Of a stretch of DNA of 64,000 nucleotides, positions 34,789 through 44,623 are shown piece after piece. The notes below the pieces were generated by a model. That model was not told where the DNA came from. It made no database searches and saw only the letters and a list, made by a program, of their open reading frames with translations. The DNA is taken from assembly GCA_900316615.1 (NCBI GenBank), contig ONDU01000001.1:62001-126000 (forward strand), read 5' to 3'. The translations under genes and the position numbers were made by a program. How positions within the stretch are numbered: the stretch's first letter is position 1; every line of letters starts with the position of its first letter. Source of the DNA: an uncultured Eubacteriales bacterium (GTDB taxonomy: Bacteria; Bacillota; Clostridia; Oscillospirales; Acutalibacteraceae).

Positions 34789-36012
34789 TTATGATGCGAA
34801 AAGCTGAACCCAATATTTGCATCCGTTCTTTTCAAAACAGCCTACACCTATTTTCTTATAGCTTGGATTGAGGATATTTTTTTTGTGACCTGCTGAATTC
34901 ATCCAACAGTTCATAACAGCTTCGGGAGTTTTCTGTCCTGCTGCGATATTCTCGCCTGCTGCCGAATATTTTACTCCGAACTCCTTGAGTACAGTGAAGC
35001 ATGAAGAACCGTCTGGTCTTGAGTGAGAAAATACTTTTGAAATTTCTTCAGCTCTTTTCTGAGCAGCCTTGTTGAGGGCTGCATCTGTACTGGACAAAGC
35101 GGAAAGACCTTCCTTTTTTCTTTCCTCATTTACGAGCTTTACTACACCTGCAACATCCGGTGAAGCGGGTTCGTTTACTGTAACCGTGCAGGAAGCAGGT
35201 ATTCCGTTATATGTTGTAACTCTGATAACTGTTTTGCCGGCACTTTTAGCTGTTACAGTTCCGCTGCTTGATACGGAAGCTATGGTAGAATTGTCGCTTT
35301 TCCATTCTGCATCAGGATAAGCATTTGCAGGTGTGAGTGTCTTTGTAAGAGTATATGTCTTACCCTTTTCGAGAGTGAGAGAGGTTTTGTCAAGCTTAAG
35401 GCTCGTGGGGGAAGGCTTTACAGTAATGCTGCATGAAGAACTAAGTCCGTTGTAGGGCGATGCTGTTATGGTAACGCTGCCGCTTTTGAGAGTCTTTACA
35501 ACACCCTTGCTGGATACGGTAGCTATAGATGTGTTACTGCTTTTCCACGTAACAGTCTTTACCGTTGTTTCAGGTAACACTGAAGAGGTAAGTGTGAGTG
35601 ATTTGCCTACACCTGTTGAAGGGTTTTTCTTGTTGAGTTTTATGCTTGTAGGTGCAGGTACTGCGGTTACATAACATCTGTAAATATCTCCGCTGTTTGC
35701 CATAGTAGCTGTAACAGTTGCACCGCCTGTTTTGAGAACGGTCATTTTTCCGCCTGAGGTTACCTTTACAGTAGATGAGCTGCTGCTTTTATAGGTTACA
35801 TTTCCCGAAATTGAGAATACAGATGTCATACTTTTTGATTGTCCCACACCAAGAGTTATATATGCATTTGTAGTTTTTGCACTTGAAACAACTGTACTTA
35901 CAGCTGCTGATTCATTTACGGAAGTTTCTGCTGCCAGTGATGTAACGGCAACACCCTGAGCCATTACCAATGTAAGAGCAGCACATACAAATCTTTTGAA
36001 AAATTTTATCAT
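34789..36012 (-). CDS. Secreted Big2-repeat and CAP (SCP/PR1) domain protein 1
   Basis: A 407-residue secreted protein. The signal peptide (F-F-K-R-F-V-C-A-A-L-T-L-V-M-A) is followed by three bacterial Ig-like Big2 repeats (S-V-T-V-T-A/K-P-P-T-S-L-K-L patterns, about 35-285), then a CAP domain (about 290-407). The CAP domain keeps V-N-E-E-R, H-S-R-P-D-G-S, G-E-N-I-A-A-G and M-N-S-A-G-H-K-K-N-I-L. ATG 36012 is preferred (GGGAG at 11 nt) over GTG 36021 (2 nt). Surface adhesin or CAP-type enzyme roles are possible; none is established here. Confidence 0.85.
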   Translation of the reverse strand: MIKFFKRFVCAALTLVMAQGVAVTSLAAETSVNESAAVSTVVSSAKTTNAYITLGVGQSKSMTSVFSISGNVTYKSSSSSTVKVTSGGKMTVLKTGGATVTATMANSGDIYRCYVTAVPAPTSIKLNKKNPSTGVGKSLTLTSSVLPETTVKTVTWKSSNTSIATVSSKGVVKTLKSGSVTITASPYNGLSSSCSITVKPSPTSLKLDKTSLTLEKGKTYTLTKTLTPANAYPDAEWKSDNSTIASVSSSGTVTAKSAGKTVIRVTTYNGIPASCTVTVNEPASPDVAGVVKLVNEERKKEGLSALSSTDAALNKAAQKRAEEISKVFSHSRPDGSSCFTVLKEFGVKYSAAGENIAAGQKTPEAVMNCWMNSAGHKKNILNPSYKKIGVGCFEKNGCKYWVQLFAS

Positions 36013-36047
36013 CGTAATCACGTCTCCCTTAACAATTTGTTAACAAA

Positions 36048-36076
36048 ATTATAACAAATGTTTTACGAAATGTAAA
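36048..36076 (-). promoter_or_regulatory. Promoter of Big2-CAP gene 1
   Basis: Minus strand TTTACA, 17 bp, TATAAT. Immediately upstream (36081-36102) is an A/T element, TTTTATTAATAAATTGTTCA, also found before gene 2. Confidence 0.7.
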
Positions 36077-36323
36077 TATATTTTATTAATAAATTGTTCA
36101 TAAAAATTTTGTCATATTTTAACAAAATTCCAAATTAGAATAATTATGCTCTCAATAGAGGAGCTTTTTTATTCCTGAAAAACTTTTTTCAGCCCAAACA
36201 GTACTGATAATTGACTTGAAATATTGTATAAATTATGAACGGTTAATGTATTCTGAGTGTAGATTTTTCAGGCTCTGTGGTAAAGATTTAAAGATTGGAT
36301 TAAAAAAAGAGCATAAAGAAAAC

Positions 36324-36355
36324 AACAGTCAGCTATCCTGAGACAGCTGACTGTT
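36324..36355 (-). terminator. Terminator of Big2-CAP gene 2
   Basis: AACAGTCAGCT pairs with AGCTGACTGTT (11 bp, 10-nt loop). On the minus strand it is followed by GTTTTCTTTATG. The remaining bases of this 372-bp interval to 36012 hold gene 1's promoter and shared A/T element. Confidence 0.75.
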
Positions 36356-36384
36356 GAAGTCAAATATTATTAATCAGTTGTTTA

Positions 36385-37854
36385 TTATGCGATGAAAAGC
36401 TGAACCCAGTATTTGCGTTCGTCCTTTACATAGTAGCCTACACCTATACTCTTGAAGCTGGAGTTGAGTATGTTAGCCTTATGACCTGAAGAATTCATCC
36501 AGCCGTCCATAACGCTCTGAGGGTTTGCATAACCACAAGCTATGTTTTCGCCGCCGCCGCGGTTGCTTATTCCATACTCACTGAAAATTGTGAAGCATGA
36601 AGTACCATCGGGTCTTGTATGTGAGAATGACTGTGAAGTCTCTACAGCTCTCTTCTGAGCAGCCTTTGTGAGTGAGGTTGTTGTTGTCAAAGCTGAGAGT
36701 CCGTTCTTCTTTCTTTCTTCGTTTACAAGCTTTACTACCTGGTTTGCAATAGCGGCAGTCTCGTCAACTTCTTTTACTGTAACCTTGCAGGAAGCGGTTT
36801 TACCGTTATAAGTTTTAACAGTTACTGTTGCTGTTCCTACACCCTTAGCTGTTACAGTTCCCTTGCTTGATACGGTAGCTACACTTGTGTTGGAGCTTGT
36901 CCATGTTTCAGAGGAAAATGCATTTGAAGGTGTAAGTGTTCTTGTAAGCGTATATGACTTACCCTTTTCGAGTGACAGAGAAGTCTTGTTAAGTGCTATA
37001 GCTGTAGGAGCATTCTTTACAGTAACCTTACATGAAGCTGATATTCCGTTGCAGGTTGTAACTGTGATAGTTTCTGTTCCTGCTGTTCTGCCTCTTATAA
37101 TTCCCTTGTTTGATACAGTAGCAACGCTTGTATTGCTGCTCTTGAAGGTCAAAGCATCGTAAGCATTTGAGGGAGAAACCGTGCCCTTGAGAGTATATGA
37201 TGCACTTACTCCCATTGTCAATGAAGTTGCGTTAAGCTTCAGGGAAGTGGGGGCAGGCTTAACGGTAACAGTACATGTTGCTGTTTTTCCGTTATAGGTT
37301 TTTGCAGTAATTGTTGCAGTGCCTTCTTTTACGCACTTTACAACACCTGAAGTACTTACTGTAGCAACAGTTCTGTCACTGGTTGACCATGTAACCTTGT
37401 TTATTGTGTTGGAAGGTGCAACAGAAGCAGTAAGAGTAAATGACTGACCAACGCCGTTTGTTACAGCGGTTTTGTTAAGAGTAACACTTGTAGGAGCAGG
37501 CTTTACGTTGACATAACACTCGTAAACCTCACCTGTATCGAGCATATTTACAACAGCTGTGCCTTTACCAACCTTGAGACCTCTCATTTTTCCGCCTTTA
37601 CTTACAGATAAGATGTCAGGAGTTTTGCTTGAATAGCTTGCTCTTCCCGAAACGAACAGAACGCCGTTTACATCTTTACCCTGACCTACGCAGAGATCTA
37701 TTGTAGCGGTTCTTGTAACTGCTGATGAACCTGCAATATCTATTGTTGCAGCGGATTCAACTGCATAAGTTTCAGCTGCGAATGAAGTAACGGCACCCCC
37801 CTGAGCCATTACAAGTGCGAGTGCGACAGCCACACATTTCTTAAAAATCTTCAT
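36385..37854 (-). CDS. Secreted Big2-repeat and CAP (SCP/PR1) domain protein 2
   Basis: A 489-residue paralogue of the adjacent gene with one more Big2 repeat (four, about 35-365) before the C-terminal CAP domain (about 370-489; V-N-E-E-R, H-T-R-P-D-G-T, G-E-N-I-A-C-G, M-N-S-S-G-H-K-A-N-I-L). The signal peptide is very similar (I-F-K-K-C-V-A-V-A-L-A-L-V-M-A-Q-G). The downstream copy presumably arose by tandem duplication with later gain or loss of a repeat. ATG 37854 is preferred over GTG 37863. Confidence 0.87.
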   Translation of the reverse strand: MKIFKKCVAVALALVMAQGGAVTSFAAETYAVESAATIDIAGSSAVTRTATIDLCVGQGKDVNGVLFVSGRASYSSKTPDILSVSKGGKMRGLKVGKGTAVVNMLDTGEVYECYVNVKPAPTSVTLNKTAVTNGVGQSFTLTASVAPSNTINKVTWSTSDRTVATVSTSGVVKCVKEGTATITAKTYNGKTATCTVTVKPAPTSLKLNATSLTMGVSASYTLKGTVSPSNAYDALTFKSSNTSVATVSNKGIIRGRTAGTETITVTTCNGISASCKVTVKNAPTAIALNKTSLSLEKGKSYTLTRTLTPSNAFSSETWTSSNTSVATVSSKGTVTAKGVGTATVTVKTYNGKTASCKVTVKEVDETAAIANQVVKLVNEERKKNGLSALTTTTSLTKAAQKRAVETSQSFSHTRPDGTSCFTIFSEYGISNRGGGENIACGYANPQSVMDGWMNSSGHKANILNSSFKSIGVGYYVKDERKYWVQLFIA

Positions 37855-37889
37855 CGTAATCACGTCTCTTTTATTAATATGTTAACTGT

Positions 37890-37917
37890 ATTATAACTGT
37901 TTTGAACAATTTGTAAA
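37890..37917 (-). promoter_or_regulatory. Promoter of Big2-CAP gene 2
   Basis: Minus strand TTTACA, 16 bp, TATAAT, with the shared upstream element TTTTATTAATAAATTATTCA at 37922-37943. Confidence 0.7.
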
Positions 37918-38060
37918 TTCATTTTATTAATAAATTATTCATATAATTTTTGTTATTTTTTAACAAATTATGAATTCAGAAAAATTTTTCATTGAAATAA
38001 TGCCGAAATTTCGATTTTTAATGATGTGTTTTTTATGAAATTTGAGAAAAATGAAAAAAA

Positions 38061-38092
38061 GAACAGCTGCTCCGTTTGAAGAACAGCTGTTC
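38061..38092 (-). terminator. Terminator of gdhA
   Basis: GAACAGCTG pairs with CAGCTGTTC. On the minus strand it is followed by TTTTTTTCATTTTTC. Confidence 0.8.
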
Positions 38093-38131
38093 CGAAAGAT
38101 AAATTGTTAATAAATATTAAATGTATATTAA

Positions 38132-39475
<1,344 letters not shown>

Positions 39476-39672
39476 TTAATAAATTTATAAATAGACCCCA
39501 TATGACAAAAAATGAAGCCGTTATATTAAATTCAACAGTTATAAAATTTTGTAAATCTGAAATTTATCTGCTGAATACTTTTGGAGTGTAGCATATAAAT
39601 TTAAGAAATGCAATACTTTTTCGGTAATTTTTGCAATTTTTTTTTGAAAAGTTGCAAAATTAAAAGGTTAGG

Positions 39673-39768
39673 GCGATTGCAGACCCTCAGCAGCGAATGC
39701 TGCTGAGGAAATTCAAAGCGGATGCTTTGAATTTGACAAAAGCAAATGCTTTTGTCGTCTGCAATCGC
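39673..39768. repeat. Family A cloverleaf repeat, copy 7 (best-formed)
   Basis: Outer stem GCGATTGCAGAC (39673-39684) with GTCTGCAATCGC (39757-39768). Hairpins at 39685-39708 (loop GAAT), 39709-39734 (loop GGAT) and 39735-39756 (loop AAAT). Stems of 12, 10, 11 and 9 bp meet with no unpaired bases. Confidence 0.95.
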
Positions 39769-39901
39769 AGTTGGTGGCTTTGCTCAGGCTGTTTATTTTG
39801 GAAGCATGTCAAAAGATGGTCAAAATCCATAAAATATAGATAAAAAATAAAATTAAGTTTGTTTATGTGAGTTAAAAATAGCTGTAATTTCAAAATAAAA
39901 C

Positions 39902-39930
39902 TTGATAATTATATATTTGTGTGATAAAAT
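39902..39930 (+). promoter_or_regulatory. Promoter of the rimP-nusA-infB operon
   Basis: TTGATA (39902-39907), 17 bp, TAAAAT (39925-39930) with extended -10 TGA. Confidence 0.7.
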
Positions 39931-39959
39931 ATATGACAATAAAATAAACATAAAATAGG

Positions 39960-39983
39960 GAGTGGGAAATAGAAAGCCCACTC
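39960..39983 (+). terminator. Leader terminator-like hairpin before rimP
   Basis: GAGTGGG pairs with CCCACTC around a 10-nt loop, followed by TTTTTGTTGTTT. It lies only about 25 nt after the predicted transcription start and 36 nt before the rimP start. Confidence 0.7.
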
Positions 39984-40019
39984 TTTTTGTTGTTTATATT
40001 GAAAGGAAGTGTACTGCAT

Positions 40020-40487
40020 ATGGCGGGAAAGAACACTGCGGAGACGGTTTGGAGGATAGCAGAGCCTTATGTGAAAGAGCTTGGTCTGGAACTGTGGGAC
40101 GTTCGTTTTGTCAAGGAGGGAGCGGAATGGTATCTCCGTATTTTCATAGATAGCGAAAAAGGAATAACCATAGAGGACTGCGAGGCTGTAAGCCGTGCTA
40201 TAGATGAACCGCTTGACATAGCAGACCCAATAGACAAGAGCTACTGCCTTGAGGTATGTTCACCGGGGATAGAGCGTGAGCTTGTGAGGGAGGAGCATTT
40301 TGAGAAGTTTATCGGTGCGGATGTTATGGTTAAGATGATAAGACCGCTTGAGGGAGCAGGAAAGGAATTCAAGGGAGTACTGAAGTCGTCTGATAAGGAA
40401 AGCTGCACGGTGGAAACCGAAAACGGAGATATTACTTTCCGTAAAAAGGACAGCGTGTGGGTAAAGCTTGACGACTTTGACTTTTAA
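40020..40487 (+). CDS. rimP: Ribosome maturation factor RimP
   Basis: A 155-residue 30S-assembly factor. Conserved elements are G-L-E-L-W-D-V-R-F-V-K-E-G (about 24), L-R-I-F-I-D (about 43), I-E-D-C-E-A-V-S-R-A-I, and Y-C-L-E-V-C-S-P-G-I-E-R-E-L. ATG 40020 is chosen (AAGGAAG upstream). The frame is open to 39987, but that part overlaps the leader hairpin. It heads the nusA-infB operon. Confidence 0.93.
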   Translation: MAGKNTAETVWRIAEPYVKELGLELWDVRFVKEGAEWYLRIFIDSEKGITIEDCEAVSRAIDEPLDIADPIDKSYCLEVCSPGIERELVREEHFEKFIGADVMVKMIRPLEGAGKEFKGVLKSSDKESCTVETENGDITFRKKDSVWVKLDDFDF

Positions 40488-40488
40488 A

Positions 40489-40592
40489 ATGTGATTTGTC
40501 TGACTTGAAATATGATTTGTCTGACTTAATAATGTTATTTGTCTGACTTAAAATGTGATTTATCTGACTTGAAATATGATTTGTCTGACTTG
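40489..40592 (+). repeat. Five-copy tandem repeat of about 21-22 bp
   Basis: The unit resembles TGATTTGTCTGACTTGAAATA. Units begin near 40491, 40513, 40534, 40555 and 40576, with small differences. There are no spacers. It lies between rimP and nusA. Confidence 0.88.
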
Positions 40593-40624
40593 TAAATAAA
40601 CACTGACACCCGAAAAATATAAAC

Positions 40625-40749
40625 CGTAAAGTTTAGGTCAAGCCTTTTCAAAGGCTTGCGGGTCAAGGGCAGAGCCCTTGCGGTTTCCAAAGGCAGAGCC
40701 TTTGGCGGGATTTTTAAGGGCAGAGCCCTTAAACAGAAGAGCCCTTAAA
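40625..40749 (+). repeat. Family B serial-hairpin repeat, copy 4 (longest)
   Basis: GTAAAGTTTAGGTCAAGCC followed by four hairpins in series: CAAGCCTTTTCAAAGGCTTG, CAAGGGCAGAGCCCTTG, CCAAAGGCAGAGCCTTTGG and TTAAGGGCAGAGCCCTTAA. The end, AGCCCTTAAACAGAA, is duplicated. It ends 25 bp before nusA. Confidence 0.9.
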
Positions 40750-40774
40750 CAGAAAAAGAGAGGTTGATTGAAAA

Positions 40775-42112
40775 ATGAATAATAAGGAGCTTTTTGAAGC
40801 AATAGATATGCTTGAAAAAGAAAAGAACATACCTGCCGAGTATATGTTTGCACAGATACAGAAGGCAATAGAAATAGCATTCGGAAAGAACTACGGAAAT
40901 GACAGGGTGAAGTTCGTAATAGACAGAGATACAAAGTCATTTGAAGCGTATCTCCAGAAGGAAGTGGTTGAGGAGCTGGGAGAAAAAGACAGTCCCAATG
41001 CCAAAATTACACTTGAAAAGGCAAGGGAGATAAATCCCGGGGCTGAAATCGGAGATTTTGTAGGATTAAAGGTAGATACAAAGACGCTTGGCAGAATAGG
41101 AGTAAATGCGGCAAGAAACGTAATAAGACAGGGTATAAACGAGAGCGAAAAGGGACAGCTTATGCTCGAATTTCAAAGTAAGATAGGCGAGCTTGTCACA
41201 GCAACCGTGGAAAGAATAGATCCTAAAACGGGAAATGCAACAGTAAGAATAGGAAAGTCTACAGCAAATCTTCTCGCAGGAGAACAGGTAAGCGGAGAGG
41301 TTCTTACAGAGGGTGAGCTTATAAAGGTATATATATCAGATGTTCAGAAAAAGGAAAAGGGAACACCGAAAGTCCATATATCAAGAACTCACCCTGAGTT
41401 TGTAAAAAGACTGTTTGAAACCGAGGTTCCCGAAATATACGATGGAACGGTTGAAATAAAATCCGTATCGAGAGAGGCAGGCTCAAGAACAAAGATTGCG
41501 GTTGTCAGCAAGGATAAGCAGGTGGACGCAATAGGAGCGTGCATAGGAACAAAGGGTGCAAGAGTAGGAACAATAGTAAACGAGCTTAACGGAGAAAAAA
41601 TTGACATAATAGAATATGACGAAGACCCGAAGAAATTCATAGCAGCGGCACTTTCACCTGCGAGCGTTGTAAAGGTACAGACGGCAACGGACGGTTCAAA
41701 AACGTGCAGAGTAACCGTTCCCGACAGTCAGCTTTCGCTTGCAATAGGAAATAAGGGACAGAATGCGAGGCTTGCAGCAAGGCTTACAGGATGGAAGATA
41801 GACATAAGACCTGAGAGCGGCTTTTTCGGAGAGGACGAGGATGACGAACTGTTCTCAGATGAGCTTGTACAGCTTAACGATAATAAGGAGACAGACGGCT
41901 TTTTAGATGAGAGCGATTCGTTTGAGGAGGCTGAAGAAAATGCTGTCCTGAATGAAGAAGCTTTTGCAGAAGAAGTATCAGAAAAGGACAGTTACAGTCA
42001 CCCTGCGGATAATGCACAAGCAGAAGCAAAAAATAAAAAGGAAGAAATATCCGACGATATTCTTGATGCGATTCTCGGTGTTGACAGCAGCGAGAAAGAC
42101 GATGAATTTTAA
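40775..42112 (+). CDS. nusA: Transcription termination/antitermination factor NusA
   Basis: A 445-residue protein that binds RNA polymerase and controls pausing and termination. It has the N-terminal polymerase-binding domain (about 1-125), an S1 domain (about 135-200, I-G-E-L-V-T-A-T-V-E-R), and two KH domains (about 205-345: I-G-A-C-I-G-T-K-G-A-R and L-A-I-G-N-K-G-Q-N-A-R-L-A). A 95-residue acidic tail follows. Unlike E. coli NusA, the acidic-repeat domains are absent, as in many Firmicutes. It is separated from rimP by 287 bp of repeats. Confidence 0.95.
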   Translation: MNNKELFEAIDMLEKEKNIPAEYMFAQIQKAIEIAFGKNYGNDRVKFVIDRDTKSFEAYLQKEVVEELGEKDSPNAKITLEKAREINPGAEIGDFVGLKVDTKTLGRIGVNAARNVIRQGINESEKGQLMLEFQSKIGELVTATVERIDPKTGNATVRIGKSTANLLAGEQVSGEVLTEGELIKVYISDVQKKEKGTPKVHISRTHPEFVKRLFETEVPEIYDGTVEIKSVSREAGSRTKIAVVSKDKQVDAIGACIGTKGARVGTIVNELNGEKIDIIEYDEDPKKFIAAALSPASVVKVQTATDGSKTCRVTVPDSQLSLAIGNKGQNARLAARLTGWKIDIRPESGFFGEDEDDELFSDELVQLNDNKETDGFLDESDSFEEAEENAVLNEEAFAEEVSEKDSYSHPADNAQAEAKNKKEEISDDILDAILGVDSSEKDDEF

Positions 42113-42168
42113 TAATAAACACACAGGTAACATATATCCGTTTATTATTGTTGAAGGGCAGTGATGAA

Positions 42169-42471
42169 GTGAAGCAAAAAAGAATACCACTGAGGAAATG
42201 CAGCGGCTGTATGGAGATGAAGCCTAAAAAAGAACTTATAAGAGTAGTGAAAGCTCCCGATTTGAAAGACGAAAACGGAGAGGTGCTGCAAAAAGGAGAA
42301 ATATCCGTAGACTTCACCGGAAAGAAATCAGGCAGGGGAGCTTACATATGCAGAAATGCGGAATGTCTGAAAACGGCACAGAAAGCAAGAAGACTTGAAA
42401 AAGCATTTTCATGCAGAATTTCGGACGAGATATATGCAAGGCTGGAAGAGGGTATTAAAAAAATTGAGTAA
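42169..42471 (+). CDS. ylxR: YlxR (RnpM) RNA-binding protein
   Basis: A 100-residue DUF448/YlxR protein. Family members regulate RNase P (RnpM) in Firmicutes. Signature pieces are R-K-C-S-G-C-M-E-M-K-P-K-K-E-L-I-R-V-V and G-R-G-A-Y-I-C-R-N-A-E-C-L. The start is uncertain: GTG 42169 is preferred, with TTG 42148 possible. It overlaps the next gene by 8 bp. Confidence 0.88.
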   Translation: MKQKRIPLRKCSGCMEMKPKKELIRVVKAPDLKDENGEVLQKGEISVDFTGKKSGRGAYICRNAECLKTAQKARRLEKAFSCRISDEIYARLEEGIKKIE

Positions 42472-42778
42472 TGACAGACTGCTTTCATTTCTTGGACTTT
42501 GCCGCAGAGCGGGAAAAATGACAATAGGTAACGATGCCGTTACCCAAAATATAAACAACGGAAAAACATATCTTATAATTTTGGCACAGGACGTATCAGA
42601 CAGAACAGAAGAAACACTGAGAAAAAAGCTTGAAAAAAGCGGAAGCAGGCTTGAAATAAGGAAGCTTCCCTACAGCAGAGATGATATGAATGCTGCGTTG
42701 GGAAAGTTTGCAGGGGTTATGTCGGTAGACAACAGGGGATTTGCCAAAAAAATAATTGAGATGATGGGCAACGAATAA
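42464..42778 (+). CDS. ylxQ: YlxQ, L7Ae-type ribosomal protein
   Basis: A 104-residue L7Ae-family kink-turn-binding protein. It shows L-S-F-L-G-L-C-R-R-A-G-K-M-T-I-G-N-D-A-V and L-I-I-L-A-Q-D-V-S. The start is TTG 42464, overlapping the ylxR stop. An earlier in-frame start at 42395 would lie within ylxR and is less likely. It has the usual place between ylxR and infB. Confidence 0.88.
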   Translation: MSNDRLLSFLGLCRRAGKMTIGNDAVTQNINNGKTYLIILAQDVSDRTEETLRKKLEKSGSRLEIRKLPYSRDDMNAALGKFAGVMSVDNRGFAKKIIEMMGNE

Positions 42779-42793
42779 GGAGGAAATTTGCTT

Positions 42794-44623
42794 ATGATAA
42801 AATATAAATTACGAGAGGTTGCAAGCGATTTAGGTGTAACCGGTAAAGAGGTAATAGAAGTACTGAGCAAATATGTAGGAGGAGTTCCTAAAAAACAGAC
42901 AACGGTTCTTACCGATGAGGAGCTTAACATAGTATTTGATTATTTTACGCAGAAAAACAGCGTAGAAAGCTTTGAAAGATATTATGCAACGGCATATGCA
43001 GACAACAGCAATGCTGCTGAGGAACAGAAAAGCAGCGAAAAAGAGGTTCGTGAAGAAAAGTCTGCTCAGGCAAAAAAGACTGACGGAAAAGCTGCAAATA
43101 AAACAGTCTCGGATAAAAAGCCTTCCAGAAATTCAGCGGATTCAAGGCAGGGAAAATCACGCAAGCCCAAAGAAGGTGTTTCGGCTGAAGCGGCTTCCAA
43201 AAATGAAAATACGGAAGCTTCGGCAAATAATCAGTCCGCAAATTCCGACAGCGGCGAGACAGTATTCAGGAACAAAAGGGAAAGAAAGGTTGTAGATACA
43301 CGTCAGATAGTTGTTGATGTTGAGAGATACAATGAAAAGTATGACAGGCTTGCAAGCGAAAAGATAAAAAGTGAAAATCAGACAGCTCACAAGCAAAAGA
43401 TAAACCAGCGTTCCCAGCAGAAGGGAAAGCAGAAGAGAGGCAAGAGGGAAACCGAGCAGGAGCGTCTCAACAGAATAGAGGCAGAGAGAAAGAAAAAGAA
43501 AATAACAATATCAATTCCCGATGAAATAACAGTAAACGAGCTTGCACTCAGATTAAAGGCTACAACGGCAGAGGTTATCAAGAAGCTCTTCCTTATGGGA
43601 GTAGCCGCAAAAATGAACGAAACCATAGATTTTGATACTGCATCTCTTGTAGCAATGGAATTTCATGCAAAGGTTGAAAAAGAGGTTGTCGTGACTATCG
43701 AGGAAAGAATTATAGACGACAGCGAGGACGATGACAGCAACCTGATAGAAAGAGCACCTGTAGTTGTAGTTATGGGACACGTTGACCACGGAAAGACCTC
43801 TCTGCTTGACGCTATACGTCACGCAAATGTAACGGTGGGCGAAGCAGGAGGTATTACACAGCATATAGGAGCATACCGTGTTCAGGTGAACGGAAAGGAA
43901 ATAACCTTCCTTGATACCCCCGGACACGAAGCATTTACGGCTATGAGGGCAAGAGGTGCAATGGCTACCGATATAGCAATACTTGTTGTAGCAGCCGATG
44001 ACGGTATCATGCCGCAGACGGTAGAGGCTATAAATCATGCAAAGGCAGCAGGCGTTTCCATAATAGTAGCAATAAACAAAATGGATAAGATGGGGGCAAA
44101 TCCCGATGCTGTAAAGCAGCAGCTTACCGAGTACAATATAGTTCCCGAGGAATGGGGAGGAGATGTACCGTGCATACCTGTTTCCGCAAAAACAAAAGAG
44201 GGTATAGATGAGCTTCTCGAAATGGTTCTTCTCACCGCTGAGGTTGCAGAGCTTAAGGCGAATCCCGACAGAAGTGCAAAGGGTATAGTAATAGAAGCAA
44301 GGCTCGACAAGGGAAGAGGTCCTATAGCTACTATGCTTGTACAGAACGGCACACTCAACGTGGGCGATATAATAGTAGCAGGTACAACGGTAGGACGTGT
44401 GAGAGCTATGACAAACGACAGGGGAGAGAAGGTAGAACATGCAGGACCTTCATATCCTGTTGAAATCTCAGGTCTTGATGAAGTTCCCGTAGGCGGCGAT
44501 ATTTTCAATGCCGTATCTGACGAGCGTCTTGCAAGAGAGCTTGTACTAAGGAAGAAATGTTCAATGCTCAGACAAAGGTTACTCTTGATAACCTCTTTGA
44601 CCAGATGCAGCTTGGCGAAATAA
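42794..44623 (+). CDS. infB: Translation initiation factor IF-2, N-terminal part (domains N, G and II)
   Basis: 609 residues from ATG 42794, with AGGAGG 9 nt upstream; TTG 42788 is too close. It has the IF2-N module, a low-complexity linker, and the GTPase with G-H-V-D-H-G-K-T (about 328), D-T-P-G-H-E and N-K-M-D, then domain II. Homology stops at L-A-R-E-L-V (44528-44545). The last 26 codons (L-R-K-K-C-S-M...) are out of frame and end at 44623. The rest of IF-2 continues in another frame from 44548. Codon usage is normal. Confidence 0.9.
   Translation: MIKYKLREVASDLGVTGKEVIEVLSKYVGGVPKKQTTVLTDEELNIVFDYFTQKNSVESFERYYATAYADNSNAAEEQKSSEKEVREEKSAQAKKTDGKAANKTVSDKKPSRNSADSRQGKSRKPKEGVSAEAASKNENTEASANNQSANSDSGETVFRNKRERKVVDTRQIVVDVERYNEKYDRLASEKIKSENQTAHKQKINQRSQQKGKQKRGKRETEQERLNRIEAERKKKKITISIPDEITVNELALRLKATTAEVIKKLFLMGVAAKMNETIDFDTASLVAMEFHAKVEKEVVVTIEERIIDDSEDDDSNLIERAPVVVVMGHVDHGKTSLLDAIRHANVTVGEAGGITQHIGAYRVQVNGKEITFLDTPGHEAFTAMRARGAMATDIAILVVAADDGIMPQTVEAINHAKAAGVSIIVAINKMDKMGANPDAVKQQLTEYNIVPEEWGGDVPCIPVSAKTKEGIDELLEMVLLTAEVAELKANPDRSAKGIVIEARLDKGRGPIATMLVQNGTLNVGDIIVAGTTVGRVRAMTNDRGEKVEHAGPSYPVEISGLDEVPVGGDIFNAVSDERLARELVLRKKCSMLRQRLLLITSLTRCSLAK

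Noticed and set aside
40489..40592. Short CRISPR-like repeat array
   Set aside because: Units are directly adjacent without unique spacers, and no cas gene is in the window.
44528..44560. Programmed -1 frameshift in infB
   Set aside because: No X-XXY-YYZ slippery heptamer is found, and codons appear to be missing relative to other IF-2 proteins. A deletion or sequence error explains it better.
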